A program made the translations under genes and the position numbers. The notes beneath the pieces were generated by a model, which ran no database searches, was not told the origin of the DNA, and saw only the letters and a program-made list of their open reading frames with translations. Of a DNA stretch of 64,000 nucleotides, positions 52,573-62,904 are shown in pieces. This stretch comes from Christiangramia flava JLT2011 (lineage in GTDB: Bacteria; Bacteroidota; Bacteroidia; Flavobacteriales; Flavobacteriaceae), in NCBI RefSeq assembly GCF_001951155.1, contig NZ_CP016359.1, forward strand, positions 1,071,001-1,135,000, given 5' to 3'. The stretch's first letter is position 1. The number at the start of each line of letters is the position of its first letter.

Positions 52573-55500
52573 TTATTTATCAGAAATAATTTTTCTTGTG
52601 AAGACCTCGCGGTCAGTAATCATCCGTACGATATACACCGCACTACTTCTTCTTTCGAAGTCTATATGAAGCTGCGACACATCGCTGGCATTCACATTTT
52701 TCTCCTGATAGGTTTTAAGCAGCTGACCGTTCATATTAAAGATCTGGATGGTCACATCTGAAGTATAATCGAACTTGTAGCCGATATTCAGATTGTCTCT
52801 AAACGGCACGGGATAGGCATCAAATTTTGGTTCCCTGGAAACTTCCAGCGATTCTATATTCTCAGGCGAAGCTTTTGCCAGGTCTTCCTGGGTTTTACCA
52901 CCAGCGATTTTAGGAGAATAGATTATTGTATTATTCCTTCTGTTCAACTGGATATATTGATCCTGGGCTTCAGCCAGTAACTTATCATTATATTCCGAGG
53001 TTAGCGCTTTACAAACATCAGCATGCGCGATCACATAAAATGCTTCAACACCACCAAGAGTTATAGGACTAACGCTTGTATCGTAATTATAATCCAGGGA
53101 ACCGTTAGAATTGAACGGATATTGACCCGGTGCCACGGTATACTCTGGTGGATTCTTTTTACCTTTTTGATGCCACATATAAGGTTCTTCCCCTACATAA
53201 GTGTGAACACCCTCAATCCAGTAGCCAGCAACCGTATGGTAAGAAATATTTACCGAACCTTCATTATAATAAACTTCAACATATCCTGCCAGTTCTTCTT
53301 TACTGGTATCACACTGTCCTGCTCCGGCATAAAGATCTAACGTAATAGTATAACCGTTTTCCTCAGTAAAATCAGAAGTTTCCATGAAATTGGTCCATCC
53401 CCATCTATTCGCATTGAAATCCAGAGAGAAATCATATCCTTCAGGTCGCTCATCAATAAAGCAGTAAGAATTAAGATCATCTTCCAGTTTAGCAAAAGCT
53501 GTTTCACAACTCATACATTCAGGCTGCTGAATAGAGAACGGGAATGTACCGACATCGCAATATGTACTGTTCACCACTTTGATCAAATAATCTCCCGGAT
53601 ACAGGCCAGTAAAACCACCCTCTGGATATGGTTCATAAATAGGATTCTCAGGATCAAAATCTGAAGCTAATGCTAAATAATAAAAGTAATTAAAAGGATC
53701 CTCCCCGATTTCACCAGGTATAGAAATACCTCCAGTCCCGGTTACGCAAGAAACTGGAATCTCTTCAAATACCGGGTCGATAGGATCATCTATCAAACTT
53801 GGCGTTCTGAAATCATAAGAATTAATACATAATGTATTCACGTTTCTCACGATTATGGTGTAATCGGAGTCTGCGATAAGATCATAGAACGGACCTACAT
53901 ATTCTTCAAATTCCTGTGCAGAAGGATCATCTCCACTTCTAACGACCTTGAATTCCAAATTTGATTTATCAGCCGGCTCAAGAACCGCTACTGAAGGCGT
54001 ATCCCCAAAACAATCAAGGAATGGCACGTTCAACGTAATTGTTGGCAATGGACTTACAGTTAATGTCCCGAAGTCTTCCCCGGTACAATTGGTCGAGTTA
54101 TTTTCATCGGTAGCGATCACTTTATATTTGTTTCCGTTCATTGCCAGAGCGACGGAAGTAAGTGTTAGTGAATTGCCAGTTTCACCACCCAGTTCTGTAT
54201 AACCAGAACCGGTATCAACATACCACTGATATGAGTAGCCAGCAACAGAAGCTGTGCTGAATACCACATTGGTATCACCATCACAGGCAGCCTGATCTCC
54301 TACTGAAGGGCTTGGATTTGCGTTGACCGTCAGTGTTCCGAAGTCTTCCCCGGTACAATTGGTTGCATTATTTTCATCAGTAGCGATCACTTTATACTTG
54401 TTGCCATTCATTGCCAGAGCCACGGAAGCAAGGGTTAATGAATTACCAGTTTCACCACCCAGTTCTGTATAACCAGAACCGGTATCAACATACCACTGAT
54501 ATGAGTAGCCAGCAACAGAAGCTGTGCTGAATACCACATTGGTATCACCATCACAGGCAGCCTGATCTCCTACTGAAGGGCTTGGATTTGCGTTGACCGT
54601 CAGTGTTCCGAAGTCTTCCCCGGTACAATTGGTTGCATTATTTTCATCAGTAGCGATCACTTTATACTTATTGCCATCCATTGCCAGAGCCACGGAAGCA
54701 AGGGTTAATGAATTACCAGTTTCACCACCCAGTTCTGTATAACCAGAACCGGTATCAACATACCACTGATATGAGTAGCCAGCAACAGAAGCTGTGCTGA
54801 ATACCACATTGGTATCACCATCACAGGCAGCCTGATCTCCTACTGAAGGGCTTGGATTTGCGTTGACCGTCAGTGTCCCGAAGTCTTCCCCGGTACAATT
54901 GGTTGCATTATTTTCATCAGTAGCGATCACTTTATACTTGTTGCCATTCATTGCCAGAGCCACGGAAGTAAGTGTTAGTGAATTGCCAGTTTCACCACCC
55001 AGTTCTGTATAACCAGAACCGGTATCAACATACCACTGATATGAGTAGCCAGCAACAGAAGCTGTGCTGAATACCACATTGGTATCACCATCACAGGCAG
55101 CCTGATCTCCTACTGAAGGGCTTGGATTTGCGTTGACGGTCAGTGTTCCGAAGTCTTCCCCGGTACAATTGGTTGCATTATTTTCATCAGTAGCGATCAC
55201 TTTATACTTGTTGCCATTCATTGCCAGAGCCACGGAAGCAAGGGTTAATGAATTACCAGTTTCACCACCCAGTTCTGTATAACCAGAACCGGTATCAACA
55301 TACCACTGATATGAGTAGCCAGCAACAGAAGCTGTGCTGAATACCACATTGGTATCACCATCACAGGCAGCCTGATCTCCTACTGAAGGGCTTGGATTTG
55401 CGTTGACCGTCAGTGTTCCGAAGTCTTCCCCGGTACAATTGGTTGCATTATTTTCATCAGTAGCGATCACTTTATACTTATTGCCATCCATTGCCAGAGC

Positions 55501-57882
55501 CACGGAAGCAAGGGTTAATGAATTACCAGTTTCACCACCCAGTTCTGTATAACCAGAACCGGTATCAACATACCACTGATATGAGTAGCCAGCAACAGAA
55601 GCTGTGCTGAATACCACATTGGTATCACCATCACAGGCAGCCTGATCTCCTACTGAAGGGCTTGGATTTGCGTTGACCGTCAGTGTCCCGAAGTCTTCCC
55701 CGGTACAATTGGTTGCATTATTTTCATCAGTAGCGATCACTTTATACTTGTTGCCATTCATTGCCAGAGCCACGGAAGTAAGTGTTAGTGAATTGCCAGT
55801 TTCACCACCCAGTTCTGTATAACCAGAACCGGTATCAACATACCACTGATATGAGTAGCCAGCAACAGAAGCTGTGCTGAATACCACATTGGTATCACCA
55901 TCACAGGCAGCCTGATCTCCTACTGAAGGGCTTGGATTTGCGTTGACGGTCAGTGTTCCGAAGTCTTCCCCGGTACAATTGGTTGCATTATTTTCATCAG
56001 TAGCGATCACTTTATACTTGTTGCCATTCATTGCCAGAGCCACGGAAGCAAGGGTTAATGAATTGCCAGTTTCACCACCCAGTTCTGTATAACCAGAACC
56101 GGTATCAACATACCACTGATATGAGTAGCCAGCAACAGAAGCTGTGCTGAATACCACATTGGTATCTCCATCACAGGCAGCCTGATCTCCTACTGAAGGT
56201 GTTGGATTTGCGTTGACGGTCAGTGTTCCGAAGTCTTCCCCGGTACAATTGGTTGCATTATTTTCATCAGTAGCGATCACTTTATACTTGTTGCCATTCA
56301 TTGCCAGAGCCACGGAAGCAAGGGTTAATGAATTGCCAGTTTCACCACCCAGTTCTGTATAACCAGAACCGGTATCAACATACCATTGATATGAGTAGCC
56401 AGCAACAGAAGCTGTGCTGAATACCACATTGGTATCGCCATCACAGGCAGCCTGGTCCCCTACTGAAGGACTTGGGTTTAAATTAACGGAAATGCTAAAG
56501 CTAGATTCTCCTACACATTCAGCTTCATTAGTACTTCTAACATATATTGTCGCACTACCAGTTAAGTATTGTGTACCTGAAGTAACATTATCAGCATCAC
56601 TGATCAAAGTCGTATAACCGGAATCTGAATAAAACTGAAGTGATCCTCCACCACTATCAGTAACTCCGTCTTCCAAGGTAAAGGTCGCTTTAGCTGTAGC
56701 TCCAACCTCGCAAGCTTCTAACGGCGTCGTAACAATTTCAGGACTTTCCAGAATCGTAATTTCTGCCGTGTCCGCTTCAGAATCACATGTGCCTAGACCA
56801 CCTATTCCATTTCCGGTCACTATAACCGAGTAGGTACCTGCTTCAGTCACACTAATGCTTGAAGAACTTTCACCTCCCAAAGTTGTACCATCTTTCTTCC
56901 ATTGAAAAGTAAATGGCCCGATACCACCAGTAACCTGAGCCGTAAGCTCTTTAGGAAATTCTGTATCACAATCTGTTATATCATCAATAGAAACCAGCGG
57001 CTGCACATTAAAATTCGAGCCTATGAAATCTTCCAGAATCGCATTGATTGAAAATGAAGAACGGGTTTCAACTAAAAATGAGGAAAAACAGGCATTGGTT
57101 AGATTAAGCCCTGCAATATTAATGAACCCTTCGAAAAAGCTGATCGGAGGCATCACATTTGGGTCAGGTTCCCCTTTACCCTGATAACTCCAGGGAGTAG
57201 GCTGATCGACACTATTAACTATTGCAGCTAGGACGTTTGGCTGAGGGTGATCTTCATCTACTATTTTGATCAAACTTTTTTCCGAACTGGGAATGGTTCC
57301 GCCATTAGCCTCGTTTCCTCTCCATTCATAGGCCGCAATCTTTCCAACAGCTCCTCCATTCGAAATTTCTGCAACTACAAGAATATCTCCAACCTGGTGA
57401 TCTCCTTCAAATGTACCATTAAGCACATTGACATCATCCTGGAAAAACCAGAAACCGATATTAGTAGCTCCTTCATTTGAAAACCTGTTACCGAAAAAAT
57501 AAATCTTACCATCTATCAAAATCGCTCCTGCCTGCAGAATGTTGGTTTTATCACTGGAACTCGCATCCTGGAACTTATTGAACCATCCAGAAATGGGAAG
57601 GTGATCTTTGGTTGAACCTCCGGTAAATATGTCATCCGGATTCATTACATCAAACTGTATACCGGTAGAAATGCTTCCAGCCGGCAAACCGGAGTTATTA
57701 TAAACGTCCTGCCAGTCAAGCTGGCCATTGTCATTCATCACATTACCATCCATAAAACCATACGGATGTTGTGCATGAACTGAAAAGGAGAACAACAGAA
57801 AGGTTAATGCCGAAACAAGAACTTTAATTCTGAACGAAAAACTGAATCTCCCTAACTGAGTCCAGAAAGTAATTTTTTTCAT
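52573..57882 (-). CDS. Giant T9SS-exported repeat adhesin
   Basis: 1769 residues. Signal peptide in the first 37 residues (VLVSALTFLLFSFSVHAQ), then a surface-type globular region (residues 40-420: GFMDGNVMNDNGQLDWQDVY), Ig-like PKD/SprB-type domains, nine near-identical 90-residue repeats (about 469-1278) and a cell-surface tail. The C-terminus (about 1680-1769: FDAYPVPFRDNLNIGYKF, DVTIQIFNMNGQLLKTYQ, AVYIVRMITDREVFTRKI) is a type A C-terminal sorting domain for the type IX secretion system. The repeats begin NPSPSVGDQAACDGD and end EDFGTLTVNA. Long T9SS surface proteins with Ig-type repeats are common in gliding flavobacteria. A strong terminator lies 26 bp downstream. Confidence 0.93.
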   Translation of the reverse strand: MKKITFWTQLGRFSFSFRIKVLVSALTFLLFSFSVHAQHPYGFMDGNVMNDNGQLDWQDVYNNSGLPAGSISTGIQFDVMNPDDIFTGGSTKDHLPISGWFNKFQDASSSDKTNILQAGAILIDGKIYFFGNRFSNEGATNIGFWFFQDDVNVLNGTFEGDHQVGDILVVAEISNGGAVGKIAAYEWRGNEANGGTIPSSEKSLIKIVDEDHPQPNVLAAIVNSVDQPTPWSYQGKGEPDPNVMPPISFFEGFINIAGLNLTNACFSSFLVETRSSFSINAILEDFIGSNFNVQPLVSIDDITDCDTEFPKELTAQVTGGIGPFTFQWKKDGTTLGGESSSSISVTEAGTYSVIVTGNGIGGLGTCDSEADTAEITILESPEIVTTPLEACEVGATAKATFTLEDGVTDSGGGSLQFYSDSGYTTLISDADNVTSGTQYLTGSATIYVRSTNEAECVGESSFSISVNLNPSPSVGDQAACDGDTNVVFSTASVAGYSYQWYVDTGSGYTELGGETGNSLTLASVALAMNGNKYKVIATDENNATNCTGEDFGTLTVNANPTPSVGDQAACDGDTNVVFSTASVAGYSYQWYVDTGSGYTELGGETGNSLTLASVALAMNGNKYKVIATDENNATNCTGEDFGTLTVNANPSPSVGDQAACDGDTNVVFSTASVAGYSYQWYVDTGSGYTELGGETGNSLTLTSVALAMNGNKYKVIATDENNATNCTGEDFGTLTVNANPSPSVGDQAACDGDTNVVFSTASVAGYSYQWYVDTGSGYTELGGETGNSLTLASVALAMDGNKYKVIATDENNATNCTGEDFGTLTVNANPSPSVGDQAACDGDTNVVFSTASVAGYSYQWYVDTGSGYTELGGETGNSLTLASVALAMNGNKYKVIATDENNATNCTGEDFGTLTVNANPSPSVGDQAACDGDTNVVFSTASVAGYSYQWYVDTGSGYTELGGETGNSLTLTSVALAMNGNKYKVIATDENNATNCTGEDFGTLTVNANPSPSVGDQAACDGDTNVVFSTASVAGYSYQWYVDTGSGYTELGGETGNSLTLASVALAMDGNKYKVIATDENNATNCTGEDFGTLTVNANPSPSVGDQAACDGDTNVVFSTASVAGYSYQWYVDTGSGYTELGGETGNSLTLASVALAMNGNKYKVIATDENNATNCTGEDFGTLTVNANPSPSVGDQAACDGDTNVVFSTASVAGYSYQWYVDTGSGYTELGGETGNSLTLTSVALAMNGNKYKVIATDENNSTNCTGEDFGTLTVSPLPTITLNVPFLDCFGDTPSVAVLEPADKSNLEFKVVRSGDDPSAQEFEEYVGPFYDLIADSDYTIIVRNVNTLCINSYDFRTPSLIDDPIDPVFEEIPVSCVTGTGGISIPGEIGEDPFNYFYYLALASDFDPENPIYEPYPEGGFTGLYPGDYLIKVVNSTYCDVGTFPFSIQQPECMSCETAFAKLEDDLNSYCFIDERPEGYDFSLDFNANRWGWTNFMETSDFTEENGYTITLDLYAGAGQCDTSKEELAGYVEVYYNEGSVNISYHTVAGYWIEGVHTYVGEEPYMWHQKGKKNPPEYTVAPGQYPFNSNGSLDYNYDTSVSPITLGGVEAFYVIAHADVCKALTSEYNDKLLAEAQDQYIQLNRRNNTIIYSPKIAGGKTQEDLAKASPENIESLEVSREPKFDAYPVPFRDNLNIGYKFDYTSDVTIQIFNMNGQLLKTYQEKNVNASDVSQLHIDFERRSSAVYIVRMITDREVFTRKIISDK
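54049..56478. repeat. Nine tandem 270-bp repeats with 810-bp higher-order pattern
   Basis: Unit of 270 bp (90 codons) repeated nine times with very few differences. Diagnostic variants run in a regular order: from repeat 3 on, the sequence of (TSV, NG), (ASV, DG), (ASV, NG) recurs with period three, as do the DNA variants cagtgtcccg/cagtgttccg and gttgaccgt/gttgacggt. The most recent duplications therefore copied blocks of three units (810 bp). Confidence 0.9.
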
Positions 57883-58377
57883 AATTCAAAGTTTAAAGGT
57901 TAGAAAACCCATAACCAGGAAGTATGCGGGAAGAATTTGGAGTGAGCTTTGGCCTTTCTGCTGTCAGAATAATGCCGCTGCAAAAGTTTAGTTGAAATGA
58001 TTCTGAAAGGGGCTCACAATCGCGGTTCTTGCAAAAACCACGTACGCATCTCTATGCGGGGGGAACTAGAAGAGTAAAATGTTTTAGGATAATTCAGCTT
58101 TTAGGGACTGAATTTCAATGAGTTAAAATTATATCTTTCTATTTAAATTTTCCCTAAAAAAGTTAATAACGTCCAAAATTAAGGGATAACCCTTAGTGCA
58201 GCGTGGTTTACTTCTGAATATTATCAATTTGACAAAATCAGCCGAATATTTTGAATTTTCACCAAAAATTTAAACTCTCATTAGCAACCCATTAATTTTT
58301 AACTGAAAGCATGCTAATGTTTTCTTAATTAAGTGTGATTTCTGTAATTTCGGGAGAATAACTTTGAAGGACTAGGT
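57883..58377. other. Intergenic region between adhesin and gltB genes
   Basis: 495 bp without a gene. The part upstream of the adhesin (57900-58080) is noticeably richer in G and C and can form short hairpins (minus strand: CGCAT-AGAG-ATGCG near 58050, GGTT-N8-AACC near 58030), so it may be a structured leader of the adhesin mRNA. The rest is AT-rich. For gltB a -7 match TAACTTTG at 58359-58366 is only 12 bp before the ATG, which would give an almost leaderless transcript. Confidence 0.45.
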
Positions 58378-61300
58378 ATGAAAATGAAAGCTCAGGGGCT
58401 GTATTCCCCGGATTTTGAAAGAGATAATTGTGGCGCAGGATTTATCTGCAATCTTAACGGTGAACGAACCAACCAGATCATTCACAAGGCAATCGATATT
58501 CTGATTCGCCTGGAGCATCGCGGAGCGGTAAGTGCCGACGGAAAAACCGGTGATGGCGCAGGTATTTTGATCGAAGTGCCACATAACTTTTTTAAGAAGG
58601 TCTGTGATTTTGAGATCCCTGAATTCCGCGAGTATGCAGTAGGAATGCTTTTCCTTCCAAGAAATGCCAACCAGGCCGATCTTTGTAAGAAACTATTTGA
58701 AGAAGAGGTCAATAACCAGCAACTGGAGATTTTAGGATGGCGAAAAGTACCCGTGAACCGTTCGTGCCTCGGAAAGATGGCCAGCAAATCAGAACCCGCC
58801 GTAGAACAGGTTTTTATCGCTCGACCAGAAAAGCTCGATGACCAGCATTTCAACGCCAAGCTTTACGCCGCTCGAAAGATCGCTGAACACGCCATCGAAA
58901 GTTCTGGGCTTGCACAAAGCGATTATTTCTATTTTTCCAGTCTTTCAACCAATACCATTATCTATAAAGGGCTGTTGATGCCTCAGGATATCAACGAATA
59001 CTATAAAGACCTGAACGATCCTGATGTGATCACCAAACTGGCGCTCGTGCACCAGCGCTTTTCCACGAACACTTTTCCAACCTGGGACCTCGCACAGCCT
59101 TTCCGCTACATGTGCCATAATGGAGAAATTAATACGCTTCGCGGAAATTTAAGCAGGATGCGTGCGCGAGAAGAGCTTTTTGAAAGTGAACTTTTCGGCC
59201 AGGACCTGAAGAAAATTGTTCCGATTACCATGGAAGGAAAATCAGATTCTGCTTCCATGGATATGGCGCTTGAAATGCTGCTTCAAACAGGAAGATCGCT
59301 TCCGGAGGCAATTATGATGATGGTACCTGAAGCCTGGGAAAAGAATCCTTCCATGGATGAAAAGAAAAAAGCTTTCTACGCTTACAATGCCTGTATTATG
59401 GAGCCCTGGGACGGTCCAGCCTCTATTCCTTTTACTGATGGGAATTATATTGGGGCGCTCCTGGATCGTAACGGTTTAAGACCTTCCCGCTACACCGTGA
59501 CAAAAGATGGGTACGTGGTGATGTCTTCGGAAACCGGAGTACTGGATATTAAACCCGAAAACGTTCTGAAGCATGGCCGATTGGAGCCCGGAAGAATGTT
59601 CCTGGTAGATATGAACGAAGGCCGAATTGTGGAAGATGAGGAAGTAAAAGAAAGCATCGTTTCCAAAAGACCTTACCAGGAATGGCTGGATGAAAACCTT
59701 CTGGCTTTGGCAGATGTTCCGTATACCGGCAACCAGACCCCTATTGAAAAAGAAGAATATTTAACCCGGCTGAAGTTATTCGGCTACACCTACGAAGATA
59801 TTACGACCATCATTTCCCCTATGGCTGCCAACGGAAAGGAAGCCATCGGCTCTATGGGAACAGATATTCCACTAGCCGTGCTTTCTCATAAACCGCAGCT
59901 GCTGTTCAATTATTTTAAGCAGTTATTCGCTCAGGTGACCAATCCACCGCTGGATGGGATCAGGGAAGAGATCGTGACAGATATCAGCCTTCCGGTTGGA
60001 GAAGACCTGAACCTTTTTGACATTATCCCGGAACAATGCCGTAAACTGAAGATTCAGAACCCGGTTATTTCCAATGAAGATCTTGATAAAATAAAATACA
60101 TCGACCAGCCAGGATTCAAGGCGCGTTCCATTTCCATGCTTTACGAGGCCGATAAAGGAATGAATGGCCTGGAAGATCGCCTGGAAGCCATGATCTACGA
60201 GATCAACGACGCGGTAGACGATGGCTGCAACGTCATCATTCTTTCAGACAGGAATGTGAACCCTAAACTGGCGCCAATCCCTTCATTGCTAGCCTGTTCC
60301 TTTGTTCACCACCGTGTGAAAGATTACAATCGTCGCTCTTCCTTCGGAATTGTGATCGAATCAGCCGAGCCCCGGGAACCGCATCATTTCGCTGCACTTT
60401 TTGGCTATGGTGCCAGCGCGATCAACCCATACATGGTAAATGAAGTGATCTACCAGTTGGTAAAAGAAAAGCAGATTCCTGTTGAAGATCCGGAAGAAGC
60501 CGTAGAAAACTTTAATGTGGCCATCGGAAAAGGTATTGTGAAGATCATGAACAAAATTGGAATTTCAACCCTGCTATCCTATCGCGGTTCGCAGATCTTT
60601 GAAATTCTTGGACTTAATAAAAAATTTGTCGACAAATATTTCTGTAATACGCCAACCAGAATTGAGGGAATCGGACTCTACGAAATTGAAAAAGAAATTC
60701 AGAAGCGATACAAACACGCGTTCTTTCCGCCGGAAACCGATACCGATCTAGATCTGGAAATGGGTGGAGATTACCGCTGGAGAAGAAATGGCGAACGCCA
60801 CGTTTTCAATCCTGCCAGCGTTGCCAAGTTACAGCAGGCCGTAAGACAGAATAGCTTTGAAACTTATTCGGAATATTCCAAGATCATCAACGAACAGAAT
60901 GAAAATTTGATGACGATCAGGGGAATGTTCAAATTCAAAGATCTCAACCCGATCCCGCTGGAAGAAGTGGAACCGTGGACCGAGATCGTGAAACGCTTTA
61001 AGACTGGTGCCATGTCTTTTGGTTCCATCAGCAAAGAAGCTCACGAAAATCTGGCCATCGCCATGAACCGGATCAAGGGTAAGAGCAATTCCGGTGAAGG
61101 CGGCGAAGATGCCGGGCGATTCCAGAAAGATATTAACGGAAACTGGCGAAATTCAGCCATTAAACAGGTCGCTTCCGGTAGATTTGGTGTAAGCATTGAT
61201 TACCTTTCGAATGCCCGCGAGATCCAGATCAAGATGGCACAGGGAGCGAAACCGGGTGAAGGCGGACAATTGCCTGGCCCGAAAGTAAATCCCGAAATTG

Positions 61301-62901
61301 CCAAAACGCGGAACTCCACTCCTTATGTTGGATTGATTTCTCCGCCTCCGCACCACGATATTTATTCTATTGAAGATTTGGCGCAACTGATCTTTGATTT
61401 GAAAAATGCCAACCGCGAAGCCAGGATTAATGTAAAACTGGTTTCTAAAGTAGGCGTAGGAACCATTGCCGCGGGTGTGGCAAAAGCAAAAGCCGATGTA
61501 GTGCTGATCTCCGGATATGACGGCGGAACAGGAGCCTCTCCACTTACTTCCCTGCGCCACGCCGGTTTGCCTTGGGAACTGGGAATTGCGGAAGCACAGC
61601 AAACTTTATTACTGAACAACCTTCGAAGCAGGATCGTAGTTGAATGCGACGGCCAGTTAAAGACCGGTCGCGACGTAGCGATCGCCTGTTTGCTGGGCGC
61701 CGAGGAATTTGGTTTTTCTACCGCTCCCCTGGTAGCTTCCGGCTGTATCATGATGCGTGCGTGCCACCTGAACACCTGCCCCGTAGGTATTGCCACACAG
61801 GATCCTGAATTAAGAAAGAATTTCAAGGGAACCCCGGAAAACGTGATCAATTTCATGTATTTCATCGCCCAGGAAATGAGACAAATTATGGCCCAGCTTG
61901 GCTTCAGAAGTGTAGCTGAAATGGTGGGACAGAGCCAGAAACTGGATATGAATCGGGCGATCAAGCACTATAAAGCTCAGGGAATCGACCTTTCCAATAT
62001 TCTGCATAAACCGAATATCAAGGATGGTGTACCGCTTTCTAATACTGAAAAACAGCTCCACAACCTGGAAGGTGTGCTGGATTTTGAAATTCTGAAACAG
62101 GCTCACCCGGCGATTTACCGTAAGGAACCGATCACGCTCAACTATCCCATTCAGAATGTGAACCGGACCACCGGAGCCATCATTAGTAATGAAATTTCAA
62201 AGATCCACGGAGCAAAAGGATTACCAGATAATACGCTCACACTGAATTTTACCGGTTCTGCCGGACAGAGTTTCGGAGCTTTCGCTGCAAGGGGTCTTAA
62301 CTTAAATATTGAAGGAAATTCGAATGACTACTTCGGAAAAGGACTTTCCGGAGCTATTCTCTCTATCAGAAAACCGAAGGAAGCCACCTTTAAATCAAAT
62401 GAAAACATCATTATCGGGAATGTGGCGCTATACGGAGCAATTACCGGCGAAGCCTATATCAATGGTATTGGAGGTGAACGTTTCTGTGTTAGAAATTCTG
62501 GTGCCAAAGCCGTCATTGAAGGAATTGGTGATCACGGTTGTGAATATATGACCGGCGGAATCGCAGTGATACTAGGGAAAATAGGGAGGAATTTCGCCGC
62601 CGGAATGAGCGGAGGAACGGCTTATATTTTTGATCCCGACAATTCGATAGACCGTAACAATTTCAATATGGAAATGATCGAACTGGAAGCTCCTTCAGAT
62701 GAAAATCTTCAGGAACTGGAAGAAATGATCGTAAAACATTACCAGTACACCGATAGCGAGGTGGCCAGGGAAATCCTGGAAAACTGGGAAGAAAATTCCA
62801 GGGCATTCATCAAAGTGATGCCAACAGAATACAAAAAGGCACTTCAGAAAATGGAAGCCGAAAAACAGAAAGAAGAACACGCAGATCTTAAAACAGCTTA
62901 A
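58378..62901 (+). CDS. gltB: Glutamate synthase large subunit
   Basis: 1507 residues. The N-terminal amidotransferase begins with a short propeptide and the nucleophilic Cys18 in DNCGAGFICN, then HRGAVSADGKTGDGAGILIE and HQRFSTNTFPTWDLAQPFR. The central and FMN-binding domains include GGEDAGRFQKDINGN, GAKPGEGGQLPGPKVNPEIA and SGYDGGTGASPLTSLRHAG. The 3Fe-4S cluster motif is CIMMRACHLNTC, followed by the C-terminal GXGXG beta-helix (GKGLSGAILSIRKP). It makes glutamate from glutamine and 2-oxoglutarate. gltD follows 3 bp downstream. Length is normal. Confidence 0.97.
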   Translation: MKMKAQGLYSPDFERDNCGAGFICNLNGERTNQIIHKAIDILIRLEHRGAVSADGKTGDGAGILIEVPHNFFKKVCDFEIPEFREYAVGMLFLPRNANQADLCKKLFEEEVNNQQLEILGWRKVPVNRSCLGKMASKSEPAVEQVFIARPEKLDDQHFNAKLYAARKIAEHAIESSGLAQSDYFYFSSLSTNTIIYKGLLMPQDINEYYKDLNDPDVITKLALVHQRFSTNTFPTWDLAQPFRYMCHNGEINTLRGNLSRMRAREELFESELFGQDLKKIVPITMEGKSDSASMDMALEMLLQTGRSLPEAIMMMVPEAWEKNPSMDEKKKAFYAYNACIMEPWDGPASIPFTDGNYIGALLDRNGLRPSRYTVTKDGYVVMSSETGVLDIKPENVLKHGRLEPGRMFLVDMNEGRIVEDEEVKESIVSKRPYQEWLDENLLALADVPYTGNQTPIEKEEYLTRLKLFGYTYEDITTIISPMAANGKEAIGSMGTDIPLAVLSHKPQLLFNYFKQLFAQVTNPPLDGIREEIVTDISLPVGEDLNLFDIIPEQCRKLKIQNPVISNEDLDKIKYIDQPGFKARSISMLYEADKGMNGLEDRLEAMIYEINDAVDDGCNVIILSDRNVNPKLAPIPSLLACSFVHHRVKDYNRRSSFGIVIESAEPREPHHFAALFGYGASAINPYMVNEVIYQLVKEKQIPVEDPEEAVENFNVAIGKGIVKIMNKIGISTLLSYRGSQIFEILGLNKKFVDKYFCNTPTRIEGIGLYEIEKEIQKRYKHAFFPPETDTDLDLEMGGDYRWRRNGERHVFNPASVAKLQQAVRQNSFETYSEYSKIINEQNENLMTIRGMFKFKDLNPIPLEEVEPWTEIVKRFKTGAMSFGSISKEAHENLAIAMNRIKGKSNSGEGGEDAGRFQKDINGNWRNSAIKQVASGRFGVSIDYLSNAREIQIKMAQGAKPGEGGQLPGPKVNPEIAKTRNSTPYVGLISPPPHHDIYSIEDLAQLIFDLKNANREARINVKLVSKVGVGTIAAGVAKAKADVVLISGYDGGTGASPLTSLRHAGLPWELGIAEAQQTLLLNNLRSRIVVECDGQLKTGRDVAIACLLGAEEFGFSTAPLVASGCIMMRACHLNTCPVGIATQDPELRKNFKGTPENVINFMYFIAQEMRQIMAQLGFRSVAEMVGQSQKLDMNRAIKHYKAQGIDLSNILHKPNIKDGVPLSNTEKQLHNLEGVLDFEILKQAHPAIYRKEPITLNYPIQNVNRTTGAIISNEISKIHGAKGLPDNTLTLNFTGSAGQSFGAFAARGLNLNIEGNSNDYFGKGLSGAILSIRKPKEATFKSNENIIIGNVALYGAITGEAYINGIGGERFCVRNSGAKAVIEGIGDHGCEYMTGGIAVILGKIGRNFAAGMSGGTAYIFDPDNSIDRNNFNMEMIELEAPSDENLQELEEMIVKHYQYTDSEVAREILENWEENSRAFIKVMPTEYKKALQKMEAEKQKEEHADLKTA

Positions 62902-62904
62902 AAA

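Noticed and set aside
54049..56478. CRISPR-like array
   Set aside because: The repeats are coding units of 270 bp without spacers, inside a T9SS protein; no cas genes.
53948..56617. Plus-strand frames inside the adhesin repeats
   Set aside because: They arise from repeated codons on the opposite strand and have no independent support.
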